Shown: positions 60,486 through 64,000 of the stretch, piece by piece
How the letters are laid out: each line of letters opens with the position of its first letter
How positions within the stretch are numbered: position 1 is the stretch's first letter
Notes under the pieces: generated by a model
What the model saw: only the letters and a program-made list of their open reading frames with translations
The model's database searches: none
Told to the model about the DNA's origin: nothing
Assembly (NCBI GenBank): GCA_031292035.1
Contig: JARLHX010000283.1
Coordinates: forward strand, 1 to 64,000
Length of the DNA: 64,000 nt
Source: Negativicutes bacterium
Lineage (GTDB): Bacteria; Bacillota_C; Negativicutes; Sporomusales_B; JARLHX01
Direction of reading: 5' to 3'
Made by a program: the position numbers and the translations under genes

Positions 60486-61772
60486 ATGGATAACTCCACG
60501 ATTGTGGGAAGTATCAGGCGAAGAAAGTATTTGCACATTATTCTACCACTTTTTCTGGCCTCGGTAATTGCTTTTCTCGACCGGGTCAACGTGGCGTACG
60601 CAGCGTTGACAATGAACCAGGACATGGGATTTACTGCCCAGGTTTTCGGGATGGGTGCCGGAGTTTTCTTTCTGGGGTATATTCTTTTTGAAGTCCCGGG
60701 AGCACTTGTTGCCGCGAAATGGAGCCCGCGGGTATGGATCGCTCGGATCATGATCAGCTGGGGTATTGTGTGCGCGCTGATGGCGTTCATGCGGACCGAG
60801 ACGGAATTTTACCTCTGCCGTTTTCTGCTGGGGGCGGCGGAGGCCAGCTTTTATCCGGTGGTGTACGCAGTCGTCATTCCCCGCTGGTTCAATACCGAGG
60901 AGCGCCCCAAGGCTATTTCCGTCATGCTGACTTCGATGCTGGTGGCGGCGATCATCGGTTCACCGCTGGCCGGGTGGCTGCTGGGAGTGCCGCTGTTCGG
61001 GCTGAAGGGCTGGCAGGTGCTCTTTTTCCTGGAGGCCATTCCGGCGGTAATTTTCGGGGTCATCCTGCTGTACTGGCTGGCTGACTGGCCGAAGGACGCC
61101 CATTGGCTGACGCCGGAGGAGAAGTCTCTGCTGGCGGAGCAATATGAGCAGGAAACTGCTCTGAAAAATTCGGCGAAAGCCTATACACTTTGGCAGGCGC
61201 TGAGTGATAAAGAGGTGCTCAAACTCTGCCTGATTTATTTCCTGTGGATTACCGGCTTTTGGGGCTTCAACTTTTGGATGCCCACTGTGCTCAAGTCGGT
61301 TTCCGGCTGGTCCAACGCCGCCATTGGCTGGGTGATCGTCATTCCCATGACCATTGCGCTGATCGGCTTTATTCTGGTCGGCAATTCGTCGTCGCGGACA
61401 GGTGAGAAGCGCTGGCATGTAGCTGTTCCACTGTTTCTTGGCGCTGTCGGGATAGGGCTGGGACCCTTTGTTACCGACCCGGTCATGAGTCTGGTGCTGG
61501 TCTGTGTTAGTGCCATTGGTGTCTATGTGGGTATGGGGGTCTGGTGGACCTACCCTACTTCGTTCCTGTCCGGCACAGCAGCTGCCGGGGCTATCGGCCT
61601 GATCAACTCGGTAGGCAATACCGGCGGCTGGGTGGGGCCGTATCTGACCGGATTTATCAAGGATTTGACCGGTTCCTTCCAGTGGGCCTATGTCTATTTA
61701 GCGTTTTCGCTGACCCTGGCCGGTCTGCTGATACTTACCTTGCGAAAAAAGCTGCCGACAAGCAAGGGGTAG
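60486..61772 (+). CDS. MFS carrier, ACS family
   Basis: The 428-residue protein has 12 TM helices and ACS motifs (FLDRVNVAYAALTMNQDMGFT, GVFFLGYILFEVPGALVAAKWS, FLLGAAEASFYPVVYAVVIPRWF). It probably carries an organic anion (phthalate, tartrate or hexuronate type). The ribosome site is AGGAGG. It stands in its own unit with a terminator at 61824. Confidence 0.9.
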   Translation: MDNSTIVGSIRRRKYLHIILPLFLASVIAFLDRVNVAYAALTMNQDMGFTAQVFGMGAGVFFLGYILFEVPGALVAAKWSPRVWIARIMISWGIVCALMAFMRTETEFYLCRFLLGAAEASFYPVVYAVVIPRWFNTEERPKAISVMLTSMLVAAIIGSPLAGWLLGVPLFGLKGWQVLFFLEAIPAVIFGVILLYWLADWPKDAHWLTPEEKSLLAEQYEQETALKNSAKAYTLWQALSDKEVLKLCLIYFLWITGFWGFNFWMPTVLKSVSGWSNAAIGWVIVIPMTIALIGFILVGNSSSRTGEKRWHVAVPLFLGAVGIGLGPFVTDPVMSLVLVCVSAIGVYVGMGVWWTYPTSFLSGTAAAGAIGLINSVGNTGGWVGPYLTGFIKDLTGSFQWAYVYLAFSLTLAGLLILTLRKKLPTSKG

Positions 61773-61823
61773 CGACTTTCACCGCTATGGCGCAATTGAT
61801 TATCATATCGGCAAAGAATAGAG

Positions 61824-61851
61824 ACCGGCAGCTAACTGGCTGCCGGTTTTT
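61824..61851 (+). terminator. Terminator of the MFS gene
   Basis: ACCGGCAGC / GCTGCCGGT arms (9 bp), loop TAACTG, then a T-run. Confidence 0.85.
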
Positions 61852-61925
61852 AAGGTCTTATGATTCAGGTTTTTGACAAAATGGTATAGAATAAAGAGGA
61901 AACCATTTGGAGGGGGCTGGCGGCT

Positions 61926-62816
61926 ATCAACCTGAAACCGGTCGAGCTTGGCGACAAGCCGGTGTTTGACAGTTTTTTTCATAAAGATCGCTACGAAAAT
62001 TCCGAAGCGACCTTTACCTATTATTATATGTGGCGAAAGGCCGGCAATATCCGCTGGGGCATTGCAGCCGGCTGTCTGTGCATCCTGCTGGACTTTAGCG
62101 GTCGTCCCTTTGCATTTTCTCCTTTCGGGGTGGAAGAGGGCAAATTTCCCGAGGCGTTGGCCGCCATCGAGGACCACTTTCGCGTAATTGGTAAACCGTT
62201 TTATATGCGAGGGATTACCGGGCAGACGCCGGATTTATTTGCGAGGTTTGCGCCGGATCGCTATGTGCTGAGTCCCAACCGGGAAAGCTTCGACTATCTG
62301 TATCGGGGCGATGATCTGCGTCAATTGGCTGGGCGCCGTTATGCCGGCAAGCGCAATCATATCCACGCTTTTATGAAAGAGTACTCTGATTATCGTTATC
62401 AGGCGATCGACGAGGTCAATTTACCGGACTGTATTGCCTATGCGGAGAAGTGGTTTGAACGGCACAAGGCTACGCGTTATCTTGCCGCCGAGCGCACCGC
62501 GACAATGGATATTTTGCAGCAGTTTCTCTTTTTGGGCCTCAAAGGGGCGGTGATTGAGGTTGACGGTAAAATTGAGGCTCTGACGCTTGGTGAGGCTCTC
62601 GGTCCGGATGTGGCGGTCATTCATACCGAGAAGGCCAATGCCGCCATGCGCGGGCTGTATCAGGTGATCAACCGGGATTTTTGCTGCCGGGAATGGGCCG
62701 ACAAGGAGTACATCAACCGGGAGGAAGACATGGGGGTTGAGGGGCTTCGGACCGCCAAGCTTTCTTATTATCCCTGCCGGATGGTGGAAAAATATCAGGC
62801 GATAGACAATGAATAA
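61926..62816 (+). CDS. DUF2156 protein with probable ATC start
   Basis: The frame continues the conserved N-terminus NLKPVELGDKPVFDSFFHKD upstream of the first standard start (GTG 61962). The only codon with a good ribosome site (GGAGGGGG, 9 bases away) is ATC 61926, giving MNLKPVELG-type residues. The 296-residue protein has DUF2156-type motifs, as in the C-terminal domain of lysyl-phosphatidylglycerol synthase: YVLSPNRESFDYLYRGDDLRQLAGRR and GLYQVINRDFCCREW. Role unknown, perhaps aminoacyl or acyl transfer to lipid. A sequence error at the start cannot be excluded. Confidence 0.75.
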   Translation: MNLKPVELGDKPVFDSFFHKDRYENSEATFTYYYMWRKAGNIRWGIAAGCLCILLDFSGRPFAFSPFGVEEGKFPEALAAIEDHFRVIGKPFYMRGITGQTPDLFARFAPDRYVLSPNRESFDYLYRGDDLRQLAGRRYAGKRNHIHAFMKEYSDYRYQAIDEVNLPDCIAYAEKWFERHKATRYLAAERTATMDILQQFLFLGLKGAVIEVDGKIEALTLGEALGPDVAVIHTEKANAAMRGLYQVINRDFCCREWADKEYINREEDMGVEGLRTAKLSYYPCRMVEKYQAIDNE

Positions 62817-62838
62817 AGCGGCTGCGCCGCTTTATTTT
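62812..62838. terminator. Bidirectional terminator at the converging ends
   Basis: AATAAAGCGGC / GCCGCTTTATT (11 bp, loop TGC) overlaps the stop codons of both genes. Confidence 0.85.
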
Positions 62839-64000
62839 GTCAGATGAAGTTCGCTGCTCAGCGGCAGCTCGGGGTCGAATCGCAGCCACAGCAGCGCACC
62901 GACCAATAAAAGTCCGCCGGATACCATAAAGGGATAGACCCAGGAACCGGTATACTGGACGATGGCCCCGAAGAGGAAGGGCGAAACAATCGAACTGACA
63001 CCGCCGCAGGCATTCATGGTTGCCGATACAGTACCGGCGTATTCGTGGCCGACGTCGAGGCAGGCCGTCCAGTATATCCCGATCGACAATTCCAGACCGA
63101 ACAGCGCGCCGGTCAGACAGAAGATCGACAGGGTCGGAGAATCGGTCAGGACACCGGGAAAGAGGAATAGGGCTGCGAGCAACAGCCCGGTCATGGCGAC
63201 CGCGCGCCGCGCCAGCTTTAAGTTAGCGGTCCTGGCCATGATTTTATCCGAAATCCAGCCCCCGAGGACGCCGCCGATGCTGCCGACCAAAAGGGGCAGG
63301 CTGGCGAAAAAGCCCATACCGAGGAAGCTGAAGCCCCGGGCTTCGACGAGGTAGGTGGGCAGCCAGGTGATGAAGATCCAAAAACAGTAGCAGTAGCAAA
63401 AGTAACTGGCTGACAAGGCCCACATGTTTTTGCTGACAAGCAGCCTGCCGATCGGCAGGACTGGAACTGTGCCGGAGGCGTAGTTGTCGTCGGTGATAAG
63501 GGTGAGTTCGGCCTGGTTTATGCTGCCCCATTTCGACTGATAGTCTTTCGGATTATCCCGGTACCAAACATACCAGCCTGCCGCCCAGACAAGTCCGACC
63601 AGGGCGCAGAGCAGGAAAGACAGCCGCCAGCCCCAGGCGACAATGAGCGGGGCGATGATCCAGGGGGTGACAGCGCCGCCGAAGCGGGCGGAGGCCTGGG
63701 TCAGACCCTGAAAGAAGCCCCGGTCGCCGACCGGAGTCCACTGAGCAAAGGCGAGGGTGGCGGTGGGGAAGGCGCCGGCTTGTCCGATGCCGAAGAGGAA
63801 GCGGGCCGCAACGAGGGAGAAGAGGTTGGTAGCCAAGCCAGTCAGGCCGGTGATGATCGACCAGAAGGTCACCAGCCCTGTCAGGACGGTGCGCGGTCCT
63901 AGGTTATCACCCAGCCGGCCGATCGGAATCTGCAGCAGAACATAACCAACAGAGAAGGCGGCAAACACTGCACCAAGTTCTAGTTTGTTGATATGGAACT
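62832..64000 (-). CDS. MFS carrier, N-terminus cut by window edge
   Basis: The minus-strand frame is open to the right border (INKLELGAVFAAFSVGYVLL), so residues before TM2 are missing. The visible 389 residues have ACS-family motifs: LQIPIGRLGDNLGPRTVL, ARFLFGIGQAGAFPTATLAFAQW and GALFGLELSIGIYWTACLDVG. It is the fourth ACS-type carrier in the window. Confidence 0.87.
   Translation of the reverse strand, partial: FHINKLELGAVFAAFSVGYVLLQIPIGRLGDNLGPRTVLTGLVTFWSIITGLTGLATNLFSLVAARFLFGIGQAGAFPTATLAFAQWTPVGDRGFFQGLTQASARFGGAVTPWIIAPLIVAWGWRLSFLLCALVGLVWAAGWYVWYRDNPKDYQSKWGSINQAELTLITDDNYASGTVPVLPIGRLLVSKNMWALSASYFCYCYCFWIFITWLPTYLVEARGFSFLGMGFFASLPLLVGSIGGVLGGWISDKIMARTANLKLARRAVAMTGLLLAALFLFPGVLTDSPTLSIFCLTGALFGLELSIGIYWTACLDVGHEYAGTVSATMNACGGVSSIVSPFLFGAIVQYTGSWVYPFMVSGGLLLVGALLWLRFDPELPLSSELHLTK

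Noticed and set aside
1..64000. CRISPR arrays, rRNA and tRNA genes
   Set aside because: No regularly spaced direct repeats of 24-40 bases and no rRNA or cloverleaf signature were seen by reading; a tool search could still reveal a tRNA.

Overview
The window looks like a chromosomal segment of a diderm, anaerobic Firmicute, most likely a Negativicute of the Sporomusaceae type. The evidence is low-to-medium GC, strong AGGAGG-type ribosome sites and frequent GTG/TTG starts. It also has Clostridia-like families (FeoA/FeoB with a small FeoB-associated Cys-rich protein, DUF3793, DUF2325, PucR, LUD, Fe-S flavoprotein) next to a beta-barrel porin that implies an outer membrane. The genus is inference.

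Layout. 0-5.3 kb: part of a Tn7-like transposon (end of TnsB, TnsC, a PHD-like protein, a TnsD/TniQ target selector). 5.4-7.1 kb: an IS256-type element with a frameshifted transposase beside a LysR-gene remnant, then a possibly acquired tag glycosylase. 8.1-21.4 kb: a catabolic or redox island. Its first half (TetR, nitroreductase, PaaG-like crotonase, DsrE, LUD, QueG-like Fe-S protein, Fe-S flavoprotein, two 4-OT tautomerases, FMN alpha-hydroxyacid oxidoreductase, second nitroreductase) starts at promoters carrying a shared 18-bp palindrome. Its second half has an aconitase-family dehydratase pair, a mandelate-racemase-type enolase, a ferredoxin with an unknown Cys-rich partner, and a second QueG-like protein. 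The substrate is not evident.

21.8-24.3 kb: a chemoreceptor and a PAP2 phosphatase. 24.5-37 kb: an iron island with four Fur boxes. These precede feoAB plus a Cys-rich partner, an FTR1-P19-DUF2318-FtsX-FtsX-ABC-FMN lipoprotein operon followed by fur, and a DUF3793/HD-GYP/DUF2325 group; a porin follows. A perfect Fur-overlapped promoter followed by an intrinsic terminator upstream of feoA suggests a small iron-regulated RNA.

38-47.4 kb: YibE/F, TauE, NhaC, RarD and EamA membrane proteins and a 1199-residue Cache-GAF-GAF-PAS-GGDEF-HD-GYP protein. 47.6-58.2 kb: organic-acid catabolism. An IclR regulator shares a palindrome (consensus GTTCGCATATGCGAAC) with a 2-hydroxyacid dehydrogenase and an MFS carrier. 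Then follow PucR, a CoA-transferase pair, thiolase, a second MFS carrier and an M20 hydrolase. 58.2-64 kb: LysR, small unknown proteins (one of 31 aa with a strong ribosome site), two more MFS carriers (the last cut by the window edge) and a DUF2156 protein that appears to start at ATC.

No rRNA, tRNA or CRISPR array was recognised.
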